The notes: a model not told the origin generated them from the sequence alone. Shown: positions 18,834 to 27,918, counted from the stretch's first letter. The stretch: DNA of 64,000 nt from Clostridia bacterium (GCA_024403775.1 JAKSRE010000007.1:1-64000), one strand, 5' to 3'. Program-made: numbers and translations.

Positions 18834-19088
18834 GTGAATAAAATCAATGAAAGAGATCGTCAGGATATGTCGAGTGATTTAAAGTGGTACAAAGAAAATG
18901 ACACCGATTTGATTTGGTGGATTGATACGTCAGATCAAGATGGTCTGATGTTATTTTCATTCGATAAAAAGACAGTTTTTAACATGTTTAAAGATTATCC
19001 ATATAAATTAACTGTTGAACAAAAGAAGATATTTGATAAAGAAAATCCATTTTGGGCAGAGTTTTTCAAAGACAGAAACAACAGATAG
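18834..19088 (+). CDS. Small conserved hypothetical protein (DUF7675-like)
   Basis: About 84 residues with a compact acidic and aromatic make-up: LKWYKENDTDLIWWIDTS, MLFSFDKKTVFNMFKDYPYKL, and an ENPFWAEFF end. It resembles a small family of uncharacterised Firmicute proteins with the FSFDKK...NxFxDYPYKLT pattern. The start is uncertain: GTG 18834, ATG 18846 or ATG 18867, none with a strong ribosome site. It lies immediately beyond the CRISPR trailer and is followed by a terminator. No function assigned. Confidence 0.6.
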   Translation: MNKINERDRQDMSSDLKWYKENDTDLIWWIDTSDQDGLMLFSFDKKTVFNMFKDYPYKLTVEQKKIFDKENPFWAEFFKDRNNR

Positions 19089-19127
19089 AATTGTATATTT
19101 ATTGATATTACAGTATCAGTATTATTC

Positions 19128-19162
19128 GAGAGACATCCTTGAGATACAGGATGTCTTTATTT
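19128..19162 (+). terminator. Intrinsic terminator
   Basis: AGACATCCT and AGGATGTCT form a 9-bp stem around TGAGATAC, followed by TTATTTAT. It ends the small gene at 18834. Confidence 0.8.
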
Positions 19163-19261
19163 ATGTTCTGATAATTGCAAAATATTCCACATTTACAAAT
19201 TAGTTACAGAAAAAACACATTTTCGCCACCATCTAATATTATTCATATGTTAATATCATTG

Positions 19262-19396
19262 TGTTAGTAACAAAGAAGAAAAAACAAACCTCCTCCGTGG
19301 TGAAATGCCACTTGAAAAAGAAATGGGAAAAGGGAAAGAAATGGAGTTATAGGAAAGAAGAAACGACGCCTTAGGGAAGGCGCCGTTTTTTTGTTA
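19262..19396 (+). ncRNA. Candidate small RNA with anti-Shine-Dalgarno segment
   Basis: A purine-rich, non-coding stretch follows the 19128 terminator and itself ends in a strong intrinsic terminator (CGACGCCTT/AAGGCGCCG stem, T7 at about 19386-19392). No gene lies between the two terminators, so the second one needs its own transcript. Near 19288 the sequence ACCTCCTCCGTGG is followed by a GTGG/CCAC hairpin; CCTCC is the complement of ribosome sites. No clear promoter is visible upstream, and the 5' end is a guess. Confidence 0.4.
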
Positions 19397-19418
19397 GTAA
19401 AAATAATAAATAGAAAAA

Positions 19419-19991
19419 TCACATTCTCATGAACTCTGACATCATGCAGCCGCCTGCCGCGCCAGCTTCCATAACGGACATTAGATTATGTGGCTTGATT
19501 CCACCTATGCAGTAAACAGGGATAGGACAGGCTGAACAGACAGAGGATACGAATTCAAGCCCCTTACCAATAAGACCTGGCTTACAATCTGTCTCAAAGA
19601 TAGTGCCGAGAATTATTCTATCTGCACCGAGACTACATGCTTTAAGGACATCCTCCTTGCTATGGCATGAGATACTTACAGAATCAAAGTTGGAGGAGAG
19701 GAAATCCTTTCCTAATTCTTCAGCAAGTCCTATGGATAAATGAATATTCTTAAATCCGAGTTTTATTGCAATATCAGAATGAGAATGAATATAGAAAGGA
19801 ACGTCAAAGGAATTACAAATGGAATAAACTTCAGAAGCTAAGGCTTCATATTCAGAGTCACTTAGCGTCTTCTCCCTTAAAATAAGGCTAACAGGATTAA
19901 GAGCACAGACTTTACGGATCTGCGCCAGGTAGTCGCCAGTAACCAGGGATTTATTTGTAATTACAATTGTATTCTTATAAATATCACTCAT
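19419..19991 (-). CDS. thiE: ThiE/TenI-family thiamine phosphate synthase-like protein
   Basis: 190 residues with a TIM-barrel pattern: SLILREKTL near residue 38, HSHSDIAIKLG near 70, IHLS near 83, LGTIFETDCKPG near 127, and IPVYCIGGI near 154. ThiE joins the thiazole and pyrimidine phosphates. TenI is a related thiazole tautomerase, and this short protein could be either. It starts 5 bp after the thiH stop, so it is the last gene of thiSFGHE. No pyrimidine-branch gene (thiC, thiD) is in the window. Confidence 0.82.
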   Translation of the reverse strand: MSDIYKNTIVITNKSLVTGDYLAQIRKVCALNPVSLILREKTLSDSEYEALASEVYSICNSFDVPFYIHSHSDIAIKLGFKNIHLSIGLAEELGKDFLSSNFDSVSISCHSKEDVLKACSLGADRIILGTIFETDCKPGLIGKGLEFVSSVCSACPIPVYCIGGIKPHNLMSVMEAGAAGGCMMSEFMRM

Positions 19992-19996
19992 AAAGA

Positions 19997-21256
19997 TTAA
20001 ACGTAAATATAATCGTTAAGAACAGGCTGGAGACCACCATTTTCCATGTCCTTATACATCTGATCAAAAGAACGGGCATCATTGATCTCGAACTGCTCAT
20101 CACCAACGTCCTCGTCGCTCTTACCCTCATACTTTTCTTCATGGTCACCAATACCAGTAGATACACCAGCTGATACCTTGGTAGCACAGATTTTGGCAAT
20201 ACCATTACGGAATTCAGCACTCTCACGGCTTGAAACAGTGATGCCAACAAAAGGAAGGAAAATACGATAAGCGCAGAGAACCTGACAAAGCTCCTTCTCA
20301 CCAACATCACGAGGATTAATCTGATCGTTATTAACGATTGGACGAAGTCGTGGACAGCTAAGTGAGAGTTCAGCATGTGGATAACGGCGATTTATATGAT
20401 ATACGTGAAGCGCTGTAGCGAGAGCATCTTTACGGAAATCATCAAGACCAAGAAGAGCAGAGAAGCCAGCGCCTCTCATGCCGCCCATGAGAGCTCTCTC
20501 CTGAGAATCAAAACGATATGGCCATACACGCTTATGACCCATGAGGTGAAGTGTCTCATACTTATCAGAATTATATGTTTCCTGGAAGACAGTAACATAG
20601 TCTACGCCACACTCATGAAGATATTTATATTCGTCAACATTAACAGGATAAATTTCTACGCCGATATTACGGAAATACTTGCGGGCAATCTTAACAGCTT
20701 CACCAATGTAGTTGACATCAGAATAAGAGCGGCTCTCGCCTGTGAGGATGAGAATCTCCTCCATACCAGTCTTGGCAATAACCTGCATCTCATGATCTAT
20801 CTCATCGAAAGTGAGTTTCTTACGACGAATATTGTTATAGCAGTTAAAGCCACAATATACGCAGTAGTTCTGACAATAGTTTGCGATATAAAGTGGAGTA
20901 AAGATATAAACTGTATTTCCAAAATGATTCTTTGTCTCAAGTTCTGCTCGTCTAGCCATCTGCTCGAGAAATGGAGCTGCAGCAGGTGAGAGGAGGGCCT
21001 TAAAATCTTCAAGTGAACAGGTCTCATGAGATAAGGCACGCTCAACGTCCTTGGCAGTATAGATGGAATAATCATATTCTTCCATCTCTTTTACGACGAT
21101 ATCTTTTATATCGGAATCGATAACTTCCATACCTTCCATATATTCCATGTGATTTGTTCTGAAAGATGGATCCTGCTCAAGGCGGTGCTTACGCTCCAAA
21201 GCCTGAGGAGGGAGCTTGTCACTATCGATAAAATATACCTGGTTTTCTTCGTTCAT
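19997..21256 (-). CDS. thiH: ThiH, radical SAM tyrosine lyase
   Basis: 419 residues. ThiH cleaves tyrosine to dehydroglycine for anaerobic thiazole synthesis, taking the place of the oxygen-dependent ThiO. The radical-SAM cluster motif CxxxCxxC is in NYCQNYCVYCGFNC near residue 130, followed by the ThiH-typical ILILTGES and a C-terminal biotin/thiamin-synthase-associated region (LSCPRLRP, FVGITVSSRES). ATG is preceded by AAGGAAG. Presence of ThiH fits an anaerobe. Confidence 0.95.
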   Translation of the reverse strand: MNEENQVYFIDSDKLPPQALERKHRLEQDPSFRTNHMEYMEGMEVIDSDIKDIVVKEMEEYDYSIYTAKDVERALSHETCSLEDFKALLSPAAAPFLEQMARRAELETKNHFGNTVYIFTPLYIANYCQNYCVYCGFNCYNNIRRKKLTFDEIDHEMQVIAKTGMEEILILTGESRSYSDVNYIGEAVKIARKYFRNIGVEIYPVNVDEYKYLHECGVDYVTVFQETYNSDKYETLHLMGHKRVWPYRFDSQERALMGGMRGAGFSALLGLDDFRKDALATALHVYHINRRYPHAELSLSCPRLRPIVNNDQINPRDVGEKELCQVLCAYRIFLPFVGITVSSRESAEFRNGIAKICATKVSAGVSTGIGDHEEKYEGKSDEDVGDEQFEINDARSFDQMYKDMENGGLQPVLNDYIYV

Positions 21257-21285
21257 AATAATTGACTTCCTTAATAGTTAAATAA

Positions 21286-22050
21286 TTAATGGAGGAATCC
21301 TGTGAGAGGATCTGATGCACTTGCACCTCTGGCGAGAACACGGCCCATACCTGTAAGATAAGCTTTTCGGCCAGCCTCGATAGCGAGCTTAAAGCTCTCA
21401 GCCATTGAAGGAACATCACCAGCTGTAGCGATAGCAGTATTTGCCATGATAGCAGCGGCACCCATCTCCATAGCCTCACATGCCTGAGAAGGCTTACCGA
21501 TACCTGCATCAACGATGATTGGAAGGTCGATCTCATCAATGAGAACCTGAATCATTGCCTTTGTTGCAAGTCCCTTATTACTTCCGATAGGAGCTGCAAG
21601 AGGCATAACTGCTGCAGCACCAGCATTCTGAAGGTCACGTGCAACATTAAGGTCTGGGTTCATATAAGGAAGAACAACAAAGCCCTCTTTTGCCAAAGTC
21701 TCAGTTGCCTTGATTGTCTCGTAGTTATCAGGGAAGAGATACTTTGCATCACGCATAATCTCAATTTTTACAAAATCTCCACAACCCATAGCGCGGCTCA
21801 GGCGTGCTATACGAATTGCTTCCTCAGCATTACGCGCACCTGATGTATTAGGAAGAAGAGTAACACCCTTAGGGATAAAGTCGAGGATGCTCTCGCTCTC
21901 CTGTGTGTTAGCACGGCGAAGTGCAAGAGTAATAATCTCGGCACCACCCTGCTCAACAGCTGCCTTAATGAGGTTCATATTATACTTTCCTGAGCCAAGA
22001 ATGAAACGGCTCTTAAATTCTTTTCCACCAATTACTAATTTGTCTTCCAT
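21286..22050 (-). CDS. thiG: ThiG, thiazole synthase
   Basis: 254 residues, full length. ThiG condenses deoxyxylulose phosphate, dehydroglycine and the ThiS thiocarboxylate into the thiazole phosphate. Visible features: [17 protein letters not shown] at the N terminus, the barrel strand [29 protein letters not shown], and [18 protein letters not shown] toward the end. The catalytic Lys of the family lies in the [15 protein letters not shown] strand. ATG follows AAGGAGA. Third gene of thiSFGHE. Confidence 0.96.
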   Translation of the reverse strand: MEDKLVIGGKEFKSRFILGSGKYNMNLIKAAVEQGGAEIITLALRRANTQESESILDFIPKGVTLLPNTSGARNAEEAIRIARLSRAMGCGDFVKIEIMRDAKYLFPDNYETIKATETLAKEGFVVLPYMNPDLNVARDLQNAGAAAVMPLAAPIGSNKGLATKAMIQVLIDEIDLPIIVDAGIGKPSQACEAMEMGAAAIMANTAIATAGDVPSMAESFKLAIEAGRKAYLTGMGRVLARGASASDPLTGFLH

Positions 22051-22070
22051 ATGATTTCTCCTTATATTAG

Positions 22071-22712
22071 TTATGTATTTAATTTATTAAGTAAAAGCTG
22101 TATTACTTTATTTGCCTGATGGCCAGCACAAACGGCAACTCTTGGTGCCATAAGTCCGATGCCATTACCTACATCGGTATTACCATCTCCGCAGACATAA
22201 AAGCGGCTCATCTGCCTTTTTGTGATAATAGAGTTTGTATCGGCGTAGCCTGCCATACCGTTACCTGAGACAACAGTTGCCAGAGGACATCTGGTAAGAA
22301 CTTCTCTTACAAGCATTGCCTTCTGATCTGGCTTATCGAAAGCCTCACAGACGATAGGAAAATCCTTAAAAAGTTCTTCGACATTATCAGGTGTAACTTT
22401 AATCTGAACTGTCTCATAGGTGATATAAGGATTTATGCCTTTAAGAATCTCGAGAAGCGCCTCTGTCTTAGGTTTTCCGAGATGTTTTATCGAATACATC
22501 TGTCTGTTAAGATTAGTCACATCTACCACGTCAAAATCTATTAGTTTTAGGTGGCCGATGCCGCTTCTTACCAGCATAACTGCTATATTTGAACCAAGAC
22601 CTCCAAGACCTGCTATAGCTACCTTTGAGCTTCTTAAAATCTCAGCAACTTCAGAAGGAAATCTCGCGTCAAAAGCTCTGTCGAGTTCCTCTTTTGAGAT
22701 TATATTTTCCAA
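22071..22712 (-). CDS. thiF: ThiF, sulfur-carrier adenylyltransferase
   Basis: 213 residues, the short ThiF form. It adenylates the C-terminal glycine of ThiS. A Rossmann nucleotide-binding start [17 protein letters not shown] (about 31-47) is followed by [15 protein letters not shown], the E1-like ATP-binding segment. The usual CxxC zinc pairs of longer E1-like proteins are absent. The start codon is TTG at 22712, chosen because the frame opens there and a GGAGGAGG site sits 8 bp upstream. That site is formed by the last codons of thiS. Confidence 0.92.
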   Translation of the reverse strand: MENIISKEELDRAFDARFPSEVAEILRSSKVAIAGLGGLGSNIAVMLVRSGIGHLKLIDFDVVDVTNLNRQMYSIKHLGKPKTEALLEILKGINPYITYETVQIKVTPDNVEELFKDFPIVCEAFDKPDQKAMLVREVLTRCPLATVVSGNGMAGYADTNSIITKRQMSRFYVCGDGNTDVGNGIGLMAPRVAVCAGHQANKVIQLLLNKLNT

Positions 22713-22716
22713 GATA

Positions 22717-22911
22717 TCAGCCTCCTCCTACGAATCTTAAAACTTCGATCGAGTCGTTGTCCTTGATAGTAATATTCTTGAGGTCCTCAGCAGGAATAAT
22801 CTCCAGATTTAATTCAACAACTACACGTGAGATGTCAAAGCCCTCATCTACTAAGTATTGGTAGAGATTTTTATTTGCTGCATCTTTGGACTCGCCATTA
22901 ATTTGTACCAT
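22717..22911 (-). CDS. thiS: ThiS, thiazole sulfur carrier
   Basis: 64 residues, a ubiquitin-like beta-grasp protein ending in FVGGG. The terminal Gly-Gly is the site of adenylation by ThiF and conversion to thiocarboxylate. MVQINGESKDA at the start and LNLEIIPAEDL in the middle match the family. ATG follows AAGGAGA. It is the first gene of the thi operon, downstream of a structured leader. Confidence 0.94.
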   Translation of the reverse strand: MVQINGESKDAANKNLYQYLVDEGFDISRVVVELNLEIIPAEDLKNITIKDNDSIEVLRFVGGG

Positions 22912-22950
22912 TTATATTTCTCCTTCTCGAAAGTGTGGTTTTAAGTTTAT

Positions 22951-22990
22951 AAACAAACAAAAAGCCTGTGGATTATCATCCACAGGCTGG
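22951..22990 (-). terminator. Leader terminator upstream of thiS
   Basis: On the minus strand AGCCTGTGGAT-TATC-type loop-ATCCACAGGCT forms an 11-bp stem followed by TTTTTGTTTG, about 40 bp before the thiS start. A strong terminator ahead of the first gene indicates transcription attenuation. Confidence 0.85.
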
Positions 22991-23125
22991 TTAATATACA
23001 TATATAACGGCACTCGAACATGATAATCACTATTATATTCGACGCCTTTGATGACGGTGAAAAGTGGTGTCCCCAGTTCACCCAATTTGCGAGAATTATA
23101 TTATCATCTAATAAATTTTTATGCA
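22961..23125 (-). promoter_or_regulatory. Structured leader RNA (riboswitch-like) of the thi operon
   Basis: Upstream of the terminator the minus-strand RNA can form an outer stem ATGATAA / TTATCAT (RC of about 23101-23107 and 23021-23027), continued by ATTC/GAAT. This encloses GGGTGAA...TTCACC with an inner TGG/CCA. That is an aptamer-plus-terminator arrangement. I do not see the conserved blocks of the TPP riboswitch (CUGAGA; the GAACCUGAUC block), so it may be another RNA class. Boundaries are approximate. Confidence 0.55.
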
Positions 23126-23184
23126 AGTCTTCTTGGTAAACTAGGATTTGCTTGGAAAACATTAGTAGTTACATGGATTTCATC

Positions 23185-23208
23185 TGGTGGAGACACAGGG
23201 ATTCGAAT
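23185..23208 (-). other. 3' end fragment of a tRNA or tmRNA gene (probable attachment-site remnant)
   Basis: The minus strand reads ATTCGAATCCCTG then TGTCTCC, A, CCA. These are a T-loop (TTCGAAT), the 3' side of a T-stem (CCCTG), a 7-nt acceptor strand, discriminator and encoded CCA. The sequence 5' of it on that strand is AT-rich and cannot supply the rest of a tRNA. A TCTCCACCA ending is common for Firmicute tmRNA. Such isolated ends are usually left by integrases that recombine at tRNA or tmRNA 3' ends. Confidence 0.7.
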
Positions 23209-23298
23209 TAAACAAAAAATGCACTAATAATTCTATAACGCCTAAAAACAAGGCTTATAATTCTCTTTAATTAAAACAATTATCTTCGCATATTAGTA

Positions 23299-24645
23299 TT
23301 ATTGGAAAAAGTTTTGTCTCTCCATGTAACGTTTTAATAAGAACGAACAGAAATAAGGGAATGTAACAATATCATCACTTATACCAACATTTCCAATAGT
23401 AAACTTAATTCCGTGTTTAATGTCCGAATAGCTGTCGCTACTAATAAGAGTCCTTAATGATTTGGATCTATTTGTATTGGCCTTAACCTCCACAGGAATT
23501 AACTCGTTTGCAGATCTAATAAAGAAATCCTCTTCTAATGTGGAGTTTTCCTTTGAATAATAATACAAACCATAACCTTGTTTTATTAAGCTCTCAGCAA
23601 TGAAATTCTCGTACAATGCCCCTTTATAAACACCAAGATTCTTGTTAGCTCTTAAATCCATCTGTGCTTCATCATCAAGACTTGCTACAAGTAATCCAGT
23701 GTCTGTCATATATACTTTGAACTTAGCGTCAGCTATATTTCCTTTTAGTGGAAGTTCAGGAAAACTCATACAGTTGCATACACTAATAAGTCCAGCATTT
23801 TCTAACCATTCAATACATCCCATATATTCTTTGGATCGGCCACCTTTGACAACCTTTGTATACTGGAATTTCTTATTTTCTTTCGCAAGTTGTGCCGGAA
23901 TTGAATTGTATACACTCAGTATTTTGGCTTTATCCAAGCCTTCAGCATACTTTATTATGTCGTTACTATAATCGGTCAGCAACTGACGCTGTACATCTAA
24001 TGAACCCTCAAAAGTTCCTTTTAAGATATATTGCTTTATTACTGCTGGCATTCCGCCAAGGATACAATATTCCAGAAATAAATCTGAAAAAGTTTTGTGT
24101 ACAGCATCCTCGAAAGGTTTACCTTCTAACATGTGGTTTAGGAAATCTTCGATTAAGTCTTCGCCATAACCTTTTGCCCATAAGAATTCTTCAAAATCCA
24201 TCGAATACATCTGGTAGTCTGTTTTTGAACCTACACTTATACTGGCAATTCTATGATACTGAACACCAAGCAACGAACCTGAACATATAACATCATAATT
24301 CCCATCTTCTTTAAAGAATTTAAGTGATGTTGCTATTTCAGGAAACTCTTGTATTTCATCCAGAAATATCAATGTCTTACCTTCAACAAACTTCTTACTT
24401 GGATCAATTCTGCTAATAAGTCTAATAATGCTTGATGTTGAAAAGCCATCTTCGATAATACTTTTGTATATAGGTTCAGTTACAAAATTGATCTCGATTA
24501 TATTTTCGTAGTGTTTTTTGGCAAATCTTCGTATAGACTCAGTTTTACCAACCTGACGAGCACCTTTTACTATTAGTGGTAATCTGTCAGGCTTACTTTT
24601 CCAATCTTCTAAATATGCATCAATTTTTCTTTTTAAATAGATCAT
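23299..24645 (-). CDS. AAA ATPase with DUF4143 C-terminal domain
   Basis: 448 residues. Walker A KGARQVGKTES lies near residue 30 and Walker B LIFLDEIQEFPE near 94. The C-terminal half has the DUF4143 pattern ending in a PD-(D/E)xK-like segment (DFFIRSANELIPVEVKA, near residue 380). These widespread proteins have no established function; some occur in mobile or defence-associated contexts. A longer frame opens at 24678, but ATG 24645 has AGGTGAT 6-8 bp upstream and starts MIYLKRKI, typical of the family. Adjacent to the tRNA/tmRNA remnant, so it could be cargo of a decayed integrated element. Confidence 0.85.
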   Translation of the reverse strand: MIYLKRKIDAYLEDWKSKPDRLPLIVKGARQVGKTESIRRFAKKHYENIIEINFVTEPIYKSIIEDGFSTSSIIRLISRIDPSKKFVEGKTLIFLDEIQEFPEIATSLKFFKEDGNYDVICSGSLLGVQYHRIASISVGSKTDYQMYSMDFEEFLWAKGYGEDLIEDFLNHMLEGKPFEDAVHKTFSDLFLEYCILGGMPAVIKQYILKGTFEGSLDVQRQLLTDYSNDIIKYAEGLDKAKILSVYNSIPAQLAKENKKFQYTKVVKGGRSKEYMGCIEWLENAGLISVCNCMSFPELPLKGNIADAKFKVYMTDTGLLVASLDDEAQMDLRANKNLGVYKGALYENFIAESLIKQGYGLYYYSKENSTLEEDFFIRSANELIPVEVKANTNRSKSLRTLISSDSYSDIKHGIKFTIGNVGISDDIVTFPYFCSFLLKRYMERQNFFQ

Positions 24646-24693
24646 TTTAATCACCTCATAGCAGAAGTCTACTACCATATTTATTGTTTATCA

Positions 24694-24775
24694 ACATTTT
24701 ATGAGTGAATTTTGATGGAAATTTACATTTTTATGAGGGAATTTTTGAGAATATTTACATTTTTATGTAAAATAG
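24694..24775. repeat. 31/32-bp tandem repeats upstream of the ATPase gene
   Basis: ACATTT(T)TATGAG-GAATTTTTGA-type units start at 24694, 24725 and 24757; the third keeps only ACATTTTTATG. The 31-32 bp step equals three helical turns. They lie 50-130 bp before the divergent ATPase start and about 150 bp before the GH115 gene, where an operator would be expected. Confidence 0.6.
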
Positions 24776-24920
24776 ACTTAGACCACCAATCTTGAAAATT
24801 AGTTACTTTGTACACTATTTTTTCAAGAAGTCTTTTGTAGTCGGTAAAAAAAGTATATAGTATTGTAGTATGGAAGTTAATTCCAAAGGGATAAATATAG
24901 ATATAGCTGAGGTAGAAATT

Positions 24921-27788
24921 ATGAGTTTTGTTTTAAATAAATCTCTTCTTAAAAGCAAAAAGACTGTAATTTGTTATGATTCAAAAGCGTTACCAGGAGT
25001 AAAGAGAATTGCTTCAAGACTTGCTTCTGATATTAAGGCTGTTTTTGGCGAAGCGCCTATTGTTGAAGAAGGTACAAAAAATTCAAACTATCAGGTAAGA
25101 ATCATTGTAAGTACAGATTCAAAAGATGAAGACCTTAAGGGTAAAAATGAATGCTATAAGTTATTAGTTAAGGATAATGATCTTTATATTAAGGGAAGCG
25201 ATAAGCGCGGAACTATCTATGGAATGTTTAAATTATCCGAGCTTCTTGGCGTATCTCCATTTATTGACTGGTTAGATGCAAAACCAGATACAAAAAATGA
25301 GTTCATCCTTAAGGATAATTACTGCTATTTATCAAAGGAGCCATCAGTTAAGTACAGAGGATTCTTTATTAACGATGAATGGCCTGCATTTGGCAACTTC
25401 TGCACAAGAAATTATGGTGGATTTAATGCCAAAGTTTATGAACACGTTTTCGAGCTTTTATTAAGACTTAAGGGAAACTATATGTGGCCTGCCATGTGGT
25501 CAGCTATCTTTACTGAGGATGGTCCTGGACAGAAGAACGAGGAGCTTGCTGACGAGCTTGGAGTTATCATGGGCATGTCCCATCATGAGCCTTGCTTAAG
25601 ACAGGGTGAGGAATATAAGTACTTACGTGGCAAGGACTCAATTTATGGCGATGCCTGGAACTTCATTACAAACAGAGAAGGTATTACCAGATTCTGGGAA
25701 GATGGACTTAAAAGATCAGGTAAATACGAGAATGTTATTACTGTAGGAATGCGTGGTGAGGCAGATACCAAGATTATGGAGAATGCCACACTTAAGGATA
25801 ATATTGACCTTTTAAGAGATGTATTAAAGACACAGAATAAACTCATAAAGAAATACGTAAACAAAAATCTTGATGAAGTACCAAGAATGTTAGCCCTTTA
25901 TAAAGAGGTTGAGCCATATTTCTACGGTGACGACACAACAGAAGGCCTTATGGGTGACAAGGAATTAGAGGGCGTTACCCTGATGCTCTGCGACGATAAC
26001 TTTGGTAACTTAAGAACTGTACCAACTGAAGAGATGAGAAGTCATAAGGGTGGATATGGTATGTATTACCACTTTGACTATCATGGTCTGCCAGTATCAT
26101 TTGAGTGGTTTAATACATCATTTTTGACAAAGGTATGGGAGCAGATGACAGCTGCCTATGATTTTGGCATAAGAGATTTATGGATTGTAAATGTTGGAGA
26201 TATTTTTAGTAATGAATATCCTTTGGCATATTTCCTGGACTTGGCTTATGACTTTGACAAGTGGGGTACAAGTAATATTAATTCTGTATCAGAATTTAAT
26301 AGTAAATTCTGTAAGGAAGAGCTTGGTGACAAGAAAATAGCTGAGCTATTAAGAGGCTATACAAAGATTACCTCAAGAAGAAGAACAGAGGCGATGTCAG
26401 CTGATATTTATGCACCATTTGCATATAACGAGTGTGAGGATTTACTTAAGGAAATCTTTAAACTAGAGAAGAAAACCAAGGCTATATATGAAGACCTTAA
26501 GAGCAAGAAGAGCAAAAAGGAATTTGTTTTCTATGAGCTTTGCTATCTTCCATTAATCGCTAATCTTAATGTTCAGAAGATGTGGGCATATACAACTTTA
26601 AACCATGGATATGCGTCATTTGGAAGCACATATGCATTAAAGTTAGCTGAGAAAATTAAGGAGTGCATCGATTTCGACAGAAAGATAGTTGATGAGCTTC
26701 ACAGCATCAAAAATCATAAGTGGTATGGCATGGGAATGTCTGAGCACATAGGATTTAAATATTGGTGTGAAGAGGAGTGTCAGTATCCGATAGTTCAGAC
26801 TTTCGAGCCTGCTAATAAGAACAGACTTATTGTAAATATTCCTGGTACAAACCAGCATACAGAAGGAAGAGTCTGGACTGGAAGAATTCTTACCTTGGGC
26901 GCATTCCTTGAGCCAAAGCTTGAGGCTTACGACAAGGCGATTACTTTATCAACAGCAGGTAAGGGTACTGCGATTTTTGAAGTTACTACAGACTCAGACG
27001 GAATTGAGGTAATTCCAAGAGAAGGCCGCGTAACATTTAAGAGTCTTACTTCTCTTAAGGTTAAAATTGACCGAAATAAGATGAACGGCAAAGTAGGTAA
27101 AATTACAATTAAGTCTGGCGAGAGCACAGTAGAGATCCGCGTTCCAGTACCAAATTCTTCTATTGAAAAGACAAAGAATACTTTCCTCTGGTGCGCCGAG
27201 AACATTGTTGACCTTGGAAAAGTGGTTACAGGAACACCTTCTTATACGAGAGTTCTTCCAGAAGGAACGCTTCTTAACCACTACATCTCAATCGAGGCTG
27301 AGCACTACTTCGAGGCAAGCGACGAGTTCAAGGTTATCCCTGACTACGGCCGCACTTTGTCAGCGCTTAAGGCCTACCCTCAGGAAAAGACATATAAGCT
27401 CGACAAAAAGGCTCCATATGTGGCATATCGCTTCGAAGTTCCAAGTGCTGGCGAGTATGAAGTTGAGCTTTATACAAATCCAAGTAATCCATGCGGCAGA
27501 GAGAACATCCTCGACATCGGCATGTCAGTAAATGATAGCAAAATCAAGCGCATCGCCCTCATCCCAGACGGCTTTACAGTAGGCGACGGCAACATGCACT
27601 GGCAGCTTGGCGTCCTTGACAATATAAGAAAGACAAAGATTAAAGTTAACCTCAATGAAGGCATAAATGTGCTTAAGATTCATGCGGCAAGCCCTAATCT
27701 CGTCCTCGAAAAGCTTGTCATCTACGATCCTCAGACTCCTCCAACCAGATCTTATCTCGGCCCAACTGAGACATATAGAGTTGAGTGA
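24921..27788 (+). CDS. Glycoside hydrolase family 115, xylan alpha-1,2-glucuronidase
   Basis: 955 residues, the normal size for GH115, which removes (methyl)glucuronic acid from xylan side chains. Family features include GTIYGMFKLSELLGVSPF, the YRGFFINDEWPAFGNF segment, LKGNYMWPAMW, MGMSHHEP, VGMRGEAD and HKGGYGMYYHFDYHG. The C-terminal region (FEPANKNRLIVNIPG onward) forms the beta-rich accessory domains. No signal peptide, so action on imported glucurono-xylooligosaccharides is inferred. A frame opens at 24870, but ATG 24921 is preceded by TGAGGTAG and gives a better start. Works with the cytoplasmic GH43. Confidence 0.92.
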   Translation: MSFVLNKSLLKSKKTVICYDSKALPGVKRIASRLASDIKAVFGEAPIVEEGTKNSNYQVRIIVSTDSKDEDLKGKNECYKLLVKDNDLYIKGSDKRGTIYGMFKLSELLGVSPFIDWLDAKPDTKNEFILKDNYCYLSKEPSVKYRGFFINDEWPAFGNFCTRNYGGFNAKVYEHVFELLLRLKGNYMWPAMWSAIFTEDGPGQKNEELADELGVIMGMSHHEPCLRQGEEYKYLRGKDSIYGDAWNFITNREGITRFWEDGLKRSGKYENVITVGMRGEADTKIMENATLKDNIDLLRDVLKTQNKLIKKYVNKNLDEVPRMLALYKEVEPYFYGDDTTEGLMGDKELEGVTLMLCDDNFGNLRTVPTEEMRSHKGGYGMYYHFDYHGLPVSFEWFNTSFLTKVWEQMTAAYDFGIRDLWIVNVGDIFSNEYPLAYFLDLAYDFDKWGTSNINSVSEFNSKFCKEELGDKKIAELLRGYTKITSRRRTEAMSADIYAPFAYNECEDLLKEIFKLEKKTKAIYEDLKSKKSKKEFVFYELCYLPLIANLNVQKMWAYTTLNHGYASFGSTYALKLAEKIKECIDFDRKIVDELHSIKNHKWYGMGMSEHIGFKYWCEEECQYPIVQTFEPANKNRLIVNIPGTNQHTEGRVWTGRILTLGAFLEPKLEAYDKAITLSTAGKGTAIFEVTTDSDGIEVIPREGRVTFKSLTSLKVKIDRNKMNGKVGKITIKSGESTVEIRVPVPNSSIEKTKNTFLWCAENIVDLGKVVTGTPSYTRVLPEGTLLNHYISIEAEHYFEASDEFKVIPDYGRTLSALKAYPQEKTYKLDKKAPYVAYRFEVPSAGEYEVELYTNPSNPCGRENILDIGMSVNDSKIKRIALIPDGFTVGDGNMHWQLGVLDNIRKTKIKVNLNEGINVLKIHAASPNLVLEKLVIYDPQTPPTRSYLGPTETYRVE

Positions 27789-27816
27789 TTTGTGGGTTTT
27801 TAAGTTATTAAACTGT

Positions 27817-27858
27817 TGGCGATTCTGACCGAGCATTCGGTCGGAATCGCTTTTTTGT
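27817..27858 (+). terminator. Intrinsic terminator after GH115
   Basis: GCGATTCTGACCGA-GCAT-TCGGTCGGAATCGC with one mismatch, then TTTTTT. A 14-bp stem; strong. Confidence 0.93.
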
Positions 27859-27918
27859 TTATGAGTTGGTTGAATAGCACTTGGAATATGTTTTTTTGGG
27901 GGGCATTAAGGTTTGCGA

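Noticed and set aside
23185..23260. A complete tRNA gene
   Set aside because: Only the T-loop to CCA part is present; no anticodon or D arm is found on either side.
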